This document shows positions 48,254 through 57,443 of a stretch of DNA of 64,000 nucleotides, one piece after another. The stretch is from Anaerolineae bacterium (GTDB taxonomy: Bacteria; Chloroflexota; Anaerolineae; Aggregatilineales; Phototrophicaceae): positions 372,001 to 436,000 of the forward strand of contig JAFLCG010000004.1 in assembly GCA_017303635.1 (NCBI GenBank). The letters run 5' to 3'. The notes beneath the pieces are model-generated. The model was given only the letters and a program-made list of their open reading frames with translations, ran no database searches and was not told where the DNA came from. The translations under genes and the position numbers were made by a program. Each line of letters starts with the position of its first letter. Position 1 is the stretch's first letter.

Positions 48254-51030
48254 GCCTGAAGCGGCGCAGCCAGCACCGGACGAAAGCCGATGGTGCTGCT
48301 GCGCTGCCGGGCATCCTGCCAATCCCGGTAGGTAGTCGTCGCAGCTATCGGCAAATCTGCATACGAGCCGCCCCGCACGATCCGTCGTGTATCATGACTC
48401 AGGTTGGGCAGCGTATCCTCTGGTCCATTTAAGCACCACTCTGCCAGATTGCCGCACAAGTCCAGTGCGCCAACCATGGAAGAACCAGCGGGGTACATAC
48501 CGACAGCGGTCACTTCATCTAGCTGGCTGGCAGCAGTGTTCATACGGTTCAGATCACCAAATTCTCCCCAGGGATACGTGAAGTTGGTCTGTCCCCCGGT
48601 TGCGGCCTGCTGCCATTCCCATTCGCTGGGCAACCTGATGACTTGTCCCGCAGGCAAAGCAGTACGGGCAGTTAACCAGCGGCAAAAGGCGATAGCCTCC
48701 ACCCAACTGACCATATCCCGAGGATGATTGGTAAATTCGGTGGCGGGCATAGCGGGATGGGCTGCGTGGCGCTTCAAATCTATCCACCACTCCTCCCGCT
48801 GGTAACCATCTATCGCGTCCACAAATGCTTGAAATTGCGCGACCGTAATTAAGTAGCGTGCAATTGAGAAGGTTTCAATCTCTACGGTAGATGTTTTGTC
48901 ACTGAGTTTGAGACGGCCCACGGGCACCGTTTCCCAGATCAAATCAGGTAGCCCATCCGCCCGCAACCCAACCCCGCCCCGCGGATCACCCAGCATCGCC
49001 AACCGCTGACCAATCTGCAGACGTTTTTGGTGAGTGGTTTGGGCTTCTGTTAACTGTTCCAACAATCGTTCCTGTTCAGGTCGAATGAAAGTCAGTACAT
49101 GGGGTGCTAACTCAGCCTCAAGCCGCTTGATGGCCGCATAAACCATGTGGAGGCGCTCAGCAGGCCAGAAGAAAGCCGGGTCATGCCCTCGCGCCACCCA
49201 ATCATCCGCCGCCAGGGTGACTTTCTTGAGCAGAGTCAGGTCATCACGGATGATATCCAGCCACTCCATAAGCCGGGGCCATGATTGGAACAAAGCCTCA
49301 TGAGCGACTTCAATGGTAGCGATGCCATCTTTCAGATGGGCATTCTGAACCAATAAGCGGCCTTCCGTTAGCGCATCCACCAGCAGGATGGCATCGCTCG
49401 ATTCAGCCACCTGGTCGCGTGGTGATCTGCGCCTTGTGACCGTCCCGCGTTCATCCACTTCGATGAGATGTCGGAACACTGTAGTTAAACAGGCTACCGC
49501 GTTAGGTGGCAGAGTCGCAAAGATGGCTTCAGCTGCACTGCCGATGGCCCCTTTGACGCCACCGATTGCTTCGTAGGCAGCCCAGGTAAGCCAGTTGGTA
49601 TCGGTACGTCGCCGATACAACTCATCCAGCGTGTAAGCCATCAAGGCAAGCGCACCCGGCGATTCGCCTGTATCGTTCACGATTTGTTCGGCTAGCCCGT
49701 CCTCAAACTGGAGGCCAGCGATATGAGCGGGATGGATAATCATGCCTAGCAGTGTGAATTGGCTCGGCGGGCTGAGTGGGAAGGTGCCATCACGTTGCTG
49801 GAGCAGTGAACCCAGCACTGACCACTCAACACACTGCGGGTAGAAATCCGCCCGCAGTGTGACCACTACATGTACCCGACAATCGGTTCTCGTCATATGG
49901 CCCAGGAGTTCAACAAAGGGTGCACGTAATGACGGCGTAACCAGAGTCAGCAACTCCTCAAATTGATCAATCAGTAGCAGAATGTGAACGTGTTCAGGTT
50001 CATCAGTTAGTGCAGCCTCGATGATCCGGAGGATGTGTGCTGGCTCATCAGCCAATTGACCGGGCAGATCATCAACAGGGGTTTTGAGATAGGGCGTAAG
50101 TGCGGCAACCAAACCACGAAAAGGATCATTCGATTCCTGTGCGGGTGTGAACACTACTTGCAGCCAATCCTGACTGCCGATGACCGCGCCTTCCTTGAGC
50201 ATATGGCGGACACCTGCGTGAACCAAAGAGGATTTACCTGCACCACTAGCGCCCACAACGGCTACAAACGTCGAGCGTTCGATCTTCCTGAGGCAGGCAT
50301 CAATCTCCTGGTGCCGCCCCCAAAAGATGGGTGCATGGTCGAGCGTAAAGGGGCGCAGACCTGGAAATGGCGATCCGTACCATTTGGGCGATTCATGGAC
50401 TGCTGGACGCCCCTTCATGGTCAATAGCTGACCAATAAAGTGCTTGAGATGCCGCTCAAGTTGGTCCTGGAAGTCTTCAACAGAGCTATAGTTGTTATAG
50501 CCTCCCTTAATCGAACGATCGGGATTGGTAAATTGGGTAAAGAATTCTTCAACCCGTTGCCATTGCGTTTGTTTTTCATTTAACTGAGGGTCATTCAAAC
50601 GTATTTCGGGTGCGCCATCTCGCCGATAGATACTCACAATGGGTATGCCATCATGAAGTTTTGCAGCGGCTACCGCGTCTTCATATTCCCACTCGGTGCC
50701 GGAAAGATACGGTGTACCATCCGGCTTGACATATTCCGGGGGCAGCGGTGTGCCAAGCCGGGACCACAAGATCACAATCACAATGTCACACTGTGAAGGC
50801 GTTGCCAGGTTGCGATTGACCGCTTCCTGGGGCGTCAGGGTAGCGATCATGGGAGTCTTGATGCCGGGTGCATCCCATGCCACTGATTCTGTGGTGACCT
50901 GTCCCTCCCAAACTGGATGATACTGAAGCTGCTTGATGACCATTCTGGCAATCGCCCGCTCTTCCGCTACGTCCCCGGGGGAGGATATAAAGATGCGAAT
51001 ATGCCTTGATTGAACTGAAGGTTGTGGCAT
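48223..51030 (-). CDS. DUF4062-STAND NTPase-FGE protein 3 (not a DGR target)
   Basis: 935 residues. DUF4062 (IRIFISSPGDVAEERAIARM; CDIVIVILWSRLGTPL) lies at ~10-125. The STAND P-loop NTPase has Walker A GASGAGKS (260-267) and Walker B ILLLIDQFEELL. The C-terminal FGE/C-lectin domain has PSEWEWQQAATGG, IVRGGSY and IGFRPVLAAP. It is a paralogue of the 13182-16175 gene. Its codons for the last 40 residues do not match the DGR repeats at DNA level (CGTCCGGTGCTGGCT where targets have CGGTTGGTGTTGGGT), and the Asn-derived hypervariable pattern is absent, so it serves as a natural non-diversified comparison. It lies next to the restriction-modification operon, all on the minus strand. Confidence 0.82.
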   Translation of the reverse strand: MPQPSVQSRHIRIFISSPGDVAEERAIARMVIKQLQYHPVWEGQVTTESVAWDAPGIKTPMIATLTPQEAVNRNLATPSQCDIVIVILWSRLGTPLPPEYVKPDGTPYLSGTEWEYEDAVAAAKLHDGIPIVSIYRRDGAPEIRLNDPQLNEKQTQWQRVEEFFTQFTNPDRSIKGGYNNYSSVEDFQDQLERHLKHFIGQLLTMKGRPAVHESPKWYGSPFPGLRPFTLDHAPIFWGRHQEIDACLRKIERSTFVAVVGASGAGKSSLVHAGVRHMLKEGAVIGSQDWLQVVFTPAQESNDPFRGLVAALTPYLKTPVDDLPGQLADEPAHILRIIEAALTDEPEHVHILLLIDQFEELLTLVTPSLRAPFVELLGHMTRTDCRVHVVVTLRADFYPQCVEWSVLGSLLQQRDGTFPLSPPSQFTLLGMIIHPAHIAGLQFEDGLAEQIVNDTGESPGALALMAYTLDELYRRRTDTNWLTWAAYEAIGGVKGAIGSAAEAIFATLPPNAVACLTTVFRHLIEVDERGTVTRRRSPRDQVAESSDAILLVDALTEGRLLVQNAHLKDGIATIEVAHEALFQSWPRLMEWLDIIRDDLTLLKKVTLAADDWVARGHDPAFFWPAERLHMVYAAIKRLEAELAPHVLTFIRPEQERLLEQLTEAQTTHQKRLQIGQRLAMLGDPRGGVGLRADGLPDLIWETVPVGRLKLSDKTSTVEIETFSIARYLITVAQFQAFVDAIDGYQREEWWIDLKRHAAHPAMPATEFTNHPRDMVSWVEAIAFCRWLTARTALPAGQVIRLPSEWEWQQAATGGQTNFTYPWGEFGDLNRMNTAASQLDEVTAVGMYPAGSSMVGALDLCGNLAEWCLNGPEDTLPNLSHDTRRIVRGGSYADLPIAATTTYRDWQDARQRSSTIGFRPVLAAPLQAQEAEGIVNR

Positions 51031-51197
51031 CGATCAATTCCCCCTTACCGCATTCCAGATGCTTTCGAGTATAGCTTGTGTTGCTAATTCCGTAGCGGAG
51101 AACCGTTTATCGAACCGTAACCGTCCATTGGCATCACATTGAACGTTGAAATCGAAGCCCGGTGAATATGTGGAAGCAGGTGGGAATGATTACGCCC

Positions 51198-52700
51198 TCA
51201 CTCCTCCACGCCCAGATCCCGCGCAATCGCGTCGAACTGCTCCAACGCCGCCCGCAGATCATCCAGAATCTCCGCCGCGATCACCTGCGGCGGAGGCAGA
51301 TGAGCATTCTCCTCCAGGCTGTCATCCTTCAGCCAGAAAATGTCCAGGCTGACCTTATCCCGCGCCAGCAGCTCTTCCAGCGGGAACGCTCGCCAGCGCC
51401 CTTCCGGGTGCTCCGGCGACCACGTCGCCTGGCGCTGCTGCCGATTCGCCGGGTGATAACACGCGATGAAATCCTGCAAATCCTCAAATCGCAGCGGATT
51501 CTGCTTCAGCGTGAAGTTCATGTTCGTCCGCAGATCATAGATCCACAGTGTTTTGGTTTGAGCCTCCGCGCTACCCGGCCGCTTGTCGAAGAACAACACA
51601 TTCGCTTTCACCCCCTGCGCGTAGAAGATGCCGGTTGGCAGCCGCAGCAGCGTATGCACGTCGCAGCTTTCCAGCAACCGCCGCCGGATCGTCTCGCCCG
51701 CACCGCCCTCGAACAGCACATTATCCGGCACCACCACCGCCGCCCGACCGTGCGTCTGTAAAATCGTGCGGATATGCTGCACGAAGTTCAGTTGTTTGTT
51801 GCTCGTCGTCGTCCAGAAGTCCGCCCGCTCCACCGACTGGGACTCGCGCCCGGCTCGACCGTCCTCACCGATGATCGTCATGCTGCTCTGCTTGCCGAAG
51901 GGGGGATTGGTCAACACCAGATCGTAGCGTGCGCCGGGGTCCGCCCGCAGGCTGTCCGCCACTATGATCGGGCTGGCATTCCCTTCTGCCGCCAGATTGT
52001 GAAGGTACAGGTTCATCACCGCCAATCGCGCCGTCGCATCCACAATCTCCACGCCGGAGAACGTCCGCTCCCGCAGTTGCCGCCGTTGATCGCGGTCAAG
52101 CTGAGGATAGTGCGCGTTGATATACGCATAGGCCGCCAGCAGAAACCCAGCCGTCCCGCAGGCCGGGTCGTGGATCGTCGCCCCGACAGGCGGGCGCATC
52201 ACCTCCACAATCGCCTCGATCAGCGGGCGGGGTGTGAAGTACTGCCCCGCGCCGGACTTGGTATCCTGTGCGTTCTTCTCCAGCAGCCCTTCGTAGATTT
52301 CCCCTTTGACATCCAGGTTCAGGCCTGTCCACGTCTCCTCGTCGATCAGCTTGACCAGCCGCTTGAGCTTGGCCGGGTCCTGAATCTTATTCTGCGCCTT
52401 GCGGAAGATGATCGGGATCAGCCCCGTTCCGGTGCCGAGCGCCCGCAGCAGTTCCCGGTAGTGAGACTCCAGCGCCACGCCGTCCAACCCCACCAGGCTG
52501 CCCCAGCGGTACTGCGGTGGGATCGGGTCCACATAGCTCTCGCCCATCTGCTCCGCCTGCAACCGCCGTTCCTCATCCATCTTCAGGAACAGCAGGAAGG
52601 TCAGTTGCTCCACGTAATCGCCGTAGCTCATGCCGTCGTCCCGCAGGACGTTGCAGTAATTCCACAGCTTCTGCACCAATTGCGCCGCGCCGTTTGTCAT
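51198..52700 (-). CDS. hsdM: Type I restriction-modification methyltransferase subunit
   Basis: A 500-residue N6-adenine methyltransferase. N-terminal HsdM helices (LVQKLWNYCNVLRDDGMSYG) are followed by SAM motif I HDPACGTAGFLLAA and catalytic motif IV NPPFG. It modifies the host recognition sequence as M2S and is also needed for restriction. It is the last gene of the minus-strand operon; its ATG overlaps the stop of the TIR-TIR gene (4 bp). Confidence 0.92.
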   Translation of the reverse strand: MTNGAAQLVQKLWNYCNVLRDDGMSYGDYVEQLTFLLFLKMDEERRLQAEQMGESYVDPIPPQYRWGSLVGLDGVALESHYRELLRALGTGTGLIPIIFRKAQNKIQDPAKLKRLVKLIDEETWTGLNLDVKGEIYEGLLEKNAQDTKSGAGQYFTPRPLIEAIVEVMRPPVGATIHDPACGTAGFLLAAYAYINAHYPQLDRDQRRQLRERTFSGVEIVDATARLAVMNLYLHNLAAEGNASPIIVADSLRADPGARYDLVLTNPPFGKQSSMTIIGEDGRAGRESQSVERADFWTTTSNKQLNFVQHIRTILQTHGRAAVVVPDNVLFEGGAGETIRRRLLESCDVHTLLRLPTGIFYAQGVKANVLFFDKRPGSAEAQTKTLWIYDLRTNMNFTLKQNPLRFEDLQDFIACYHPANRQQRQATWSPEHPEGRWRAFPLEELLARDKVSLDIFWLKDDSLEENAHLPPPQVIAAEILDDLRAALEQFDAIARDLGVEE

Positions 52701-53923
52701 ATCGGGTATTCCGCCTTCGCTTGGGATCGTAAGTGCTTCAATTCACGAATGAGGCTGTTCACATCCGGGTTAAAGTCTCTCCCTGCGCGGACAGTTGCGC
52801 CATTCAGCTTGGGCAGGGTACGAAGTGACTCCGGCAGTTCCTCCGGTCGAGGCAACCGGGCATGTTCAACCAGAACCGGAATGACCGTGATGTGGTGCCG
52901 CCGCAATGCAGTTTCAACCTCGATCAGGACAAAATCTCGTTCGCGTTTTGCCAATCGCTCCTGAAGGATCTCCAGCCATTGTGGACCGATCACCACCAGC
53001 ACCGCGCAGCATTCTGTGAGCGTCGTCTGAATGAAGGCGCTAAAGTCAGCACCATAATCGATGGTATCGACATCCAGGAACAGATCGCGTTCGGAAAATT
53101 CGGCTTTCAATCGGTCAAAGATATGACCGCAGGCATAGGCACTGTCTGCCCGCCGGTAGGAAATGAAAATCTTCTGCGGTGGACGTGTTGTCCAGCGGCG
53201 CAGCAGTTGGTTGAATTGACCGATCAGTGACTTGGTTGCCCGTTGGGCGAAGAGTTGGCTTTCGGTGATGTAGATCTGTTGAAGTTCGATAGGGGATGGG
53301 GATTTACCAGGACTGCCCGCCAGCCAGGTGAGCGCATCCTGGAGTTCTTCGCCTCGTAGCAAATATTCGCTTTTGCGCCCGCGTGCATCCCACTTCTGTG
53401 CACTCATCAGCAGGTTCGTATGCTTGCGCGCATATTCGCGGTCTGTCTGAATAGCATCAAACACACGGTCAACGAATCTTTCAAAGGCATTATCTTCATA
53501 AAAAATCCAGTTATGGACGCCTACCGCCTTCCAGTTATCTTCGGTGATTTTTGCGATGCTCTGCCCATCGCCTATCGGCAGAAAGGCTACTGACTTGGTC
53601 GCCGCTTCGGTGATTTGCCCAACATGCGAACCATCTAGCTTCTCATGGGGATGAATCACCACCGGTATGATTCGTTTACCCAGTCGGAGCGCATGATCCA
53701 GTTCTAATTGGCAAACGGGCGACCTGCTCCACGCCGGACTCAGCAGGCAGATGAAACTATTGGCCTCTTGAATGCCATTGCGGATCTCGCCCCACCAATT
53801 ACTCCCTAATGTAATATCTGCCCAATCGATCCAGACCTGGATGACACGACTATTGAGTCCATCGACCAATTGTCGGGCAAACGTTTGATCTTGTCGGTCA
53901 TAGGAGATGAAGGCATCTGCCAT
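52697..53923 (-). CDS. Double-TIR protein inside the type I RM operon
   Basis: 408 residues from ATG 53923, with GGGAGGG 3 bp upstream. The open frame extends to a GTG at 53935. TIR 1 is residues ~2-130 (DAFISYDRQDQTFARQLVDG; candidate catalytic Glu in CQLELDHALRLGKR). TIR 2 is residues ~250-400 (KIFISYRRADSAYACGHIFD; IEVETALRRHHITVIPVLV). A ~110-residue linker separates them. TIR domains commonly hydrolyse NAD or make signalling nucleotides in anti-phage defence. It is coupled to hsdM by a 4-bp overlap and follows hsdS after a 500-bp gap, so it is probably expressed with the RM system. No sensor domain is visible. Confidence 0.85.
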   Translation of the reverse strand: MADAFISYDRQDQTFARQLVDGLNSRVIQVWIDWADITLGSNWWGEIRNGIQEANSFICLLSPAWSRSPVCQLELDHALRLGKRIIPVVIHPHEKLDGSHVGQITEAATKSVAFLPIGDGQSIAKITEDNWKAVGVHNWIFYEDNAFERFVDRVFDAIQTDREYARKHTNLLMSAQKWDARGRKSEYLLRGEELQDALTWLAGSPGKSPSPIELQQIYITESQLFAQRATKSLIGQFNQLLRRWTTRPPQKIFISYRRADSAYACGHIFDRLKAEFSERDLFLDVDTIDYGADFSAFIQTTLTECCAVLVVIGPQWLEILQERLAKRERDFVLIEVETALRRHHITVIPVLVEHARLPRPEELPESLRTLPKLNGATVRAGRDFNPDVNSLIRELKHLRSQAKAEYPI

Positions 53924-53935
53924 AATCCCTCCCAC

Positions 53936-54423
53936 CAGTCCTGAGTAATTTGCCTATTGGATGCGACTAATCATATCGCTTCGGGACGTCTTGATGCTTG
54001 CTGCCAATTCTGTCCCCCGCACCCACCTCGTCTTCTTGTAGAGGCGGAATAAGGTCGTGAATGACCGAAGAAAATCATCGTAGGACGACCGCATGTCCGC
54101 CCGCCTTCGTAGGAACGCCACAAATGGCGTCCGCCGCCAGGCTTTTGGTCGGGATAGATGGTAATGTGACTTCTGGAGAACCGTCTTGGAACCCCTTTAG
54201 CGGGTTTGATTGCCCTAGCCGGACGTTTTAACGTCTGGCGGAACCCGGCTACGAAAAAACCTACACTCGTGATCTCCCACCCCCCCGCTTTGAGGGTCGA
54301 AAACAGCATTTTCGACCCTCCGAAAGTCCCCTCTCCAGCGACCCGATTCCCGGAGAACCTCAGCTTCCCAGTGGTTAAGGGTCGCGTAAGGAGAGGGGAT
54401 TTAGGGGTGAGGTGTCTTTTCCC
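53936..54423. other. Gap in the RM operon with a REP-like repeat
   Basis: 488 bp without a convincing gene. At 54190-54244 lies a two-hairpin repeat (ACCCC-TTTAG-CGGGT, then CCGGACGTTTTAACGTCTGG) repeated at 56022-56080. Another fold, GGGTCGAAAA (54293-54302) with TTTTCGACCC (54311-54320), has perfect 10-bp arms and loop CAGCA; it may act as terminator of the hsdR-hsdS unit. Confidence 0.55.
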
Positions 54424-55944
54424 CTACCCACCCCCCCGCTTCGACCGCTTCCGCCCAGCCGCCGACTCCCCCCGCGCCTGCTGGATGCGTGCGAGCAGCG
54501 CCGCCGCCGGTTCATCCGCCGGGTCTTGCGGCACCAACCGCCCGGCGAACGCCTCCCGCAAAATCGCCTGCCGCAGCCGTTCGGCGCGATGGAGCGCTTC
54601 GTCTATAATCTGTTCTATTCCCTGAACAACGGATAACACTTGGTCAACTTCCTCGACGATGCGCAATTGTTCATTGATCGGCGGTAGTGAAACGGGAATT
54701 TTTCTAAGCGTCGGCCCTGAAATCCCGTTTTGTCCAGCACTTGACACCACACTACTTTCGATAATTTGACGCGGAATAGATGTGGCGAAATAGTATTCGA
54801 TGTACTCACTTAGAATTTCTTCATTAGCAAGAATTGCTCGTATTAGCTTATCTGGGTAGAGTGTCTCTTCTTCGAGTCTCTGTATCCGACCGCATACTCC
54901 AACAAATTCTATACTTCCATTATATCTAGTGAATAAGAGATCATTTTCATGCAATAGGTATTCAGGTATTCGATCATTAGGTTCCCGAACATATTTCACT
55001 GAATTAATATCAACTGACAGCGGACGCACTGCACCAATAGTGAGTATGCGTATGCCTGGAGGACTTGAAGACGGCGCACCAGCAAAAAACCCATTTCTCA
55101 ATTGAAGTAGTAATTGGTCAAATGTCGCCCACACCCACCCCTCCGGCAACTCCGGCAGACCCTCCACATCTGGCGCTGCCGGGGCCTCGTACTTCAGCTT
55201 ACGGGGGTCTTTGCCCTTCGCCCGCTGCTCCGCTTCCCAGCGATCCCGCCGTTCGGTCAGGATCCGTTCCAGCAGGGCGGAGGCCGGTTCATCGGTCGGG
55301 TCTTGCGGCACCAGCGTCCCTTCACAGGCCGCCTTCAGCACCGCCGCTTTATACCGCCGCAGGTGAACCCGCAGCCGCTTCAGCGCCGCCACCCCCGCAT
55401 CCAGCCGCGTGAACAACGCCTCAATCGCCTCCACAATCCGCGCCTGCTCCGCGAGCGGCGAGAGGGGGAAGATAAGCTTAGCAAGAACTGAAGAATTTAT
55501 TCCCGGCTGTGCCGATCCTTTACGCAAATCAACAATTTGAGACCAATAATCGTGGGATTGAAAGAAATAGTATAAGTAGCGGGCATCCACGTCGTCAGGC
55601 ATTTGGATCCGAATCAAGTAGCTTGCAAACACAGACGGCGGACAATCGGATATCAAGTAGCTCTTGCCCGTAGTTGCACCAGTTCGCGCAAACAACAAAT
55701 CGTTGGCTCTGAGTTGATATTTCTCAAAGTCTGTTTCAGCACAGAAACAGTACGGAACACTATCCCAATCTACTCTTCTATCCTGCAAGTCAGTTATGCG
55801 GAGAAATCTTGGGCCCACGTTTGTCCAATATGCTTTTTCCGTTAATCCATATTGTATGTTTTGAGCAGTATCTCCCAACGTCACCCATATCCAACCGGGT
55901 GGAAGTGCCTCAACCGCGTCCGCCATGTAGTCGCTCTCGTTCAT
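54424..55944 (-). CDS. hsdS: Type I restriction-modification specificity subunit
   Basis: 506 residues with two target-recognition domains, ~15-190 (LPPGWIWVTLGDTAQNIQYG) and ~265-440 (LPEGWVWATFDQLLLQLRNG), each followed by a conserved helical spacer (PLAEQARIVEAIEALFTRLD; PPINEQLRIVEEVDQVLSVV). Each domain reads one half of a bipartite recognition sequence. Both recognition domains contain AT-richer segments (around 54700-55090 and 55480-55860) than the spacers, consistent with exchange of specificity modules. The terminal regions of both halves share ...LVPQDPADEPAAALLxRI-type repeats. Confidence 0.9.
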   Translation of the reverse strand: MNESDYMADAVEALPPGWIWVTLGDTAQNIQYGLTEKAYWTNVGPRFLRITDLQDRRVDWDSVPYCFCAETDFEKYQLRANDLLFARTGATTGKSYLISDCPPSVFASYLIRIQMPDDVDARYLYYFFQSHDYWSQIVDLRKGSAQPGINSSVLAKLIFPLSPLAEQARIVEAIEALFTRLDAGVAALKRLRVHLRRYKAAVLKAACEGTLVPQDPTDEPASALLERILTERRDRWEAEQRAKGKDPRKLKYEAPAAPDVEGLPELPEGWVWATFDQLLLQLRNGFFAGAPSSSPPGIRILTIGAVRPLSVDINSVKYVREPNDRIPEYLLHENDLLFTRYNGSIEFVGVCGRIQRLEEETLYPDKLIRAILANEEILSEYIEYYFATSIPRQIIESSVVSSAGQNGISGPTLRKIPVSLPPINEQLRIVEEVDQVLSVVQGIEQIIDEALHRAERLRQAILREAFAGRLVPQDPADEPAAALLARIQQARGESAAGRKRSKRGGG

Positions 55945-56021
55945 CGGTCAACTTCTCATTTCTCTCGGTAATCCAGCGGGGTCGCCGCCCCGCGCTCACG
56001 TCCATGTTGTCCTCTGCTCGT

Positions 56022-56080
56022 GAAGCCCCTTCAGTGGGCTTTTCTTCACCGGAGCCGGACGTTTCAACGTCTGGCGGAAC
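56022..56080. repeat. REP-like two-hairpin repeat, copy 2
   Basis: AGCCCC-TTCAG-TGGGCT is followed by GCCGGACGTTTCAACGTCTG and GCGGAAC. It has the same order and spacing as 54190-54244. It ends just before the probable left end of the IS110 element (56087), so it may have been the insertion target or flank. Confidence 0.5.
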
Positions 56081-56131
56081 GCTCCTGGGACTTACGCAAA
56101 ATGCCGCATTGCGTAGATACGGTATTGGATG

Positions 56132-57151
56132 TCAAGCAGAGAAACACGGCTTTGAGTGAAAGTCAGGATCAAAGGGTTGGTGTTTGGAAACGACAGCAAA
56201 GGCAATACAAAGGAGCTTGCGAGCGGCAGCACAGCGAGCGACTTTGTTGGGTTTACCGGCTTGACGCAAGCGGGAATAGAAAGACTTAATGATGGGGTTA
56301 TGCTGAGCAGCGCTGAGGGTGGCCATATAAAGCGCAGTGCGTAAGCGGGGATGACCAGCATGACCGAGAGTAGCAGGGCGGTGAATGGAGGAACCGGAGT
56401 CGAAAGGTTGTGGGGCGAGGCCAGCATAGGCGACCACCTGTTCGGCGGTTTGGGAATAGGCGAAGTTGACAGTGGCGGTCAAAATCCAGGCGGCGGTGAT
56501 GAAGCCGATACCGGCAATGGAGAGCAGGAGTTTGGCGGCAGCTGCCCAGTCCGCATCCTGGGACATGGCGGAGCGGATTTCAGCGTCGATGAGGGCAATC
56601 TGCTTTTCCATGAAGAGGATATGGCGTTCCATGCGCTGCTGAACCGGCTTGACGATCTGGGGACGTTGACGTAAGGCATGAAGGCGATTGCGGTTCTGGT
56701 GGATGGTTTCCAGAAGCTGGTCACGTTCCTGGAGGCGCTGGAGCAACTCATCATAGACAGCCGGGGGTGGCGACCAGGGGGCGGGTTTGAGGGTCGCGGC
56801 GAGTTGAGCCAGCAGTTGTGCGTCGAGCGCATCGGTCTTGCGGCGTTTGAGCAAGGCTTGAGCAAAGCGTTTGGCCTGGAGGGGGTTGATGACACTGACG
56901 GCAAAGCCAGCCTGATGCAGATGGAGCGCCAGTTGCATCCAGTAGGTTCCGGTGGCTTCCATGACGACCAGGATATGGGCAGCAGGGACAGCAGTCTGCA
57001 ACAGACGGGTCTGTAACTGGTGCCAGCCCTGTGTGTCTTGTTGGATGGACCAGGCGGGCTGGATGGCATCCGCTGTCGTGGCGATGGCGACGCTGGCCGT
57101 GGCTGCAGCCACATCGACGCCGACGAACAAGTGGTAAGTGGGGATTGTCAT
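56132..57151 (-). CDS. IS110-family transposase (DEDD)
   Basis: 339 residues, intact. The N-terminal RuvC-like DEDD domain has FVGVDVAAATASVA with the first Asp, VVMEATGTYWMQLA with Glu, and KTDALDAQLLAQL with the Asp pair. The C-terminal domain carries the serine region (AYAGLAPQPFDSGSS) and the helix with LRTALYMATLSAAQHNP. This family recombines DNA guided by a structured bridge RNA made from its non-coding end. The length matches active members and no frameshift was seen. Confidence 0.9.
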   Translation of the reverse strand: MTIPTYHLFVGVDVAAATASVAIATTADAIQPAWSIQQDTQGWHQLQTRLLQTAVPAAHILVVMEATGTYWMQLALHLHQAGFAVSVINPLQAKRFAQALLKRRKTDALDAQLLAQLAATLKPAPWSPPPAVYDELLQRLQERDQLLETIHQNRNRLHALRQRPQIVKPVQQRMERHILFMEKQIALIDAEIRSAMSQDADWAAAAKLLLSIAGIGFITAAWILTATVNFAYSQTAEQVVAYAGLAPQPFDSGSSIHRPATLGHAGHPRLRTALYMATLSAAQHNPIIKSFYSRLRQAGKPNKVARCAAARKLLCIAFAVVSKHQPFDPDFHSKPCFSA

Positions 57152-57400
57152 CAGGAAACTCCTTAGGCTGACATAGTGTGCAAGGGCACCCTCATTCCCG
57201 ACCCTCGTGATGCGTAGTCGTGGCTACTGGATACGGTTCTGGGTTGGACGGTGCACCAGGCCCGGGGAGTACTCTACAAAACGCGGTCTGTGCCGCTAGG
57301 GGAGGAACACTCTCACCTGGCCTGTTTGCTACTCTTTCTACTATACGAGGGGAGGACATGCGGCGCAGACGCCTTAGTCCTCCCGTGTCTGCGTAAGCCC
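57152..57400 (-). ncRNA. Candidate IS110 bridge RNA region
   Basis: About 250 nt of non-coding DNA directly 5' of the transposase on its own strand, GC-rich, up to the putative element end. In the IS110 group the bridge RNA that specifies target and donor is encoded in this position. I did not fold it reliably, so only the location is proposed. Confidence 0.35.
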
Positions 57401-57427
57401 TGTCTCCCTCAAAATCGGAACAAAAAA

Positions 57428-57443
57428 CGGAACATATGTTCCG
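57428..57443. promoter_or_regulatory. LexA/DinR-like palindrome
   Basis: CGGAACATATGTTCCG is a perfect 16-bp palindrome containing GAACNNNNGTTC, the core of Gram-positive-type SOS boxes. A partial CGGAAC half-site lies ~12 bp upstream. The 396-bp region 57401-57796, between the IS element and the hsdR 3' end, has no convincing gene; a short frame from ATG 57476 (MNTIHRLPNLNHLI) could be an SOS-regulated peptide but is unproven. Confidence 0.4.

Larger units (their letters stand above)
56087..57400 (-). mobile_element. IS110-family insertion sequence
   Basis: A complete transposase gene (56132-57151) with a long upstream non-coding end. GGGACTTACGCA (56087-56098) and TGCGTAAGCCC (57390-57400) are imperfect inverted sequences that may mark the two ends, giving about 1.3 kb, normal for IS110. 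The element lies between hsdS and hsdR and separates them. The family usually lacks true terminal inverted repeats, so the end positions are tentative. Confidence 0.6.

Noticed and set aside
48290..48400. Possible third VR at the end of the 48223-51030 gene
   Set aside because: Protein shows the family's RGGS...GFR pattern, but the DNA lacks the 20-plus-bp identity seen between TR, VR1 and VR2 and has no adenine-site pattern.
51774..52964. 396-codon + strand frame antisense to hsdM and the TIR-TIR gene
   Set aside because: Mirror frame of GC-rich coding DNA; His/Arg/Gln-rich product, no motif.
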